Source: Chondromyces crocatus
GTDB lineage: Bacteria; Myxococcota_A; Polyangia; Polyangiales; Polyangiaceae
NCBI RefSeq assembly: GCF_001189295.1
Contig: NZ_CP012159.1
Location: forward strand, 10,497,856-10,561,855
Reading direction: 5' to 3'
Length of the DNA stretch: 64,000 bases
The position numbers were made by a program, and so were the translations under genes. Below the pieces are notes generated by a model, which was not told where the DNA came from, ran no database searches, and saw only the letters and a program-made list of their open reading frames with translations. This document shows positions 63,574 to 64,000 of this stretch, piece by piece; within the stretch, counting starts at the first letter, position 1, and each line of letters begins with the position of its first letter.

Positions 63574-63981
63574 ATGAGCAAAAAAAGTCGCATGGATCTT
63601 GAAATCGCTTCGGCTTTTGCAGCTGAGGAGTTCGAGAGACTTCATCCCCGCGGAACATGGCCTAAATGGATTGGGAAAAGCACCACTATTTCAGGCTGCA
63701 GAGACAAGCAGAAGGGGTGGATTGTCTCGTTCTCCGTTGCATATAAAGAGCCTCTTCTCGAAGGAGAGCAGTGGGAGCAAATTAACGGCAATTGGCAGGT
63801 TGTAACAACCGATCCCAAAACTCTGAAAAAAATGGTTGTGTTTAGATCACCCCGGCGCACAGAGGTATATTTTAAGGTTTTGGTTCATCATGAGACGGGG
63901 GCGGTAACAGTCATAGTCGATAGGGATCTCTCCGATTTTGACGGTGACGATCTGGAAGGTGAACGAGGGCCATCAGGATAG
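63574..63981 (+). CDS. Immunity-like protein, copy 2
   Basis: 135 residues from ATG 63574: SAFAAEEFERLHPRGTWPKW, VSFSVAYKEPLLEGEQWEQI, TEVYFKVLVHHETGAVTVIV, DLSDFDGDDLEGERGPSG. It is a close paralogue of copy 1 at 62035, with most changes conservative. The lower-GC third positions differ from region 1 genes. It lies at the very end of the window, so more cassettes may follow. Confidence 0.72.
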   Translation: MSKKSRMDLEIASAFAAEEFERLHPRGTWPKWIGKSTTISGCRDKQKGWIVSFSVAYKEPLLEGEQWEQINGNWQVVTTDPKTLKKMVVFRSPRRTEVYFKVLVHHETGAVTVIVDRDLSDFDGDDLEGERGPSG

Positions 63982-64000
63982 TATTACAGCTCTACCCACG

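Overview
The window looks like chromosomal DNA of a high-GC myxobacterium, probably of the Sorangium/Polyangium side. This is inferred from the very GC-rich third codon positions, a Ser/Thr kinase with a long Pro/Ala/Ser tail and a membrane anchor, many lipoproteins of unknown role, an MglA-like small GTPase, and a large toxin locus. No rRNA, tRNA or CRISPR array was seen.

Region 1 (1-18,100) is ordinary chromosome. It holds a SpoIIE-type phosphatase end, a Ser/Thr kinase overlapping an exported two-span protein, a divergent LysR/DJ-1 pair, a Uma2-like nuclease, a two-CXXCH lipoprotein with a tandem repeat inside its signal peptide, and a ferredoxin-NADP reductase. Next come a trypsin-like protease overlapping a large lipoprotein, a TetR/oxidoreductase pair that shares two matching operators, an 18-copy 22-bp minisatellite, an exported HELHH protein, and a dual-specificity-phosphatase-like lipoprotein.

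Region 2 (18,100-23,362) starts with a start-less barstar-like remnant and a small immunity-like gene. These face the end of a five-gene minus-strand operon: DUF2589 protein, two unknown proteins, a coiled-coil protein and an HNH nuclease. I recognise no described system with this set.

Region 3 (24,418-41,185) is a Tc (ABC) toxin locus transcribed away from the DUF2589 operon. It encodes a 3002-residue TcA-type subunit, then a 2463-residue TcB-TcC fusion whose Rhs shell ends in a variable C-terminal tip. A small gene begins 4 bp after the toxin stop and is placed exactly like a polymorphic-toxin immunity gene.

Region 4 (41,200-64,000) is a recombination-worn accessory island. It contains broken pieces of TcA, TcB, Rhs shell and toxin tips, each typically next to a small intact immunity-like gene (Ntox21-type partner, barstar, NTF2-like and unknown families). 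Several are present in two copies. A truncated IS21 element, an intact IS66 element with an 8-bp target duplication, and IS5-like and ISKra4-like remnants are scattered among them. A three-gene cassette is duplicated and each copy has lost a different member. The likely reading is that this Tc toxin diversifies its effector tips by cassette exchange and keeps old immunity genes. That would suggest interbacterial use, or at least self-protection, and would be unusual for Tc toxins, which are best known against eukaryotic cells.
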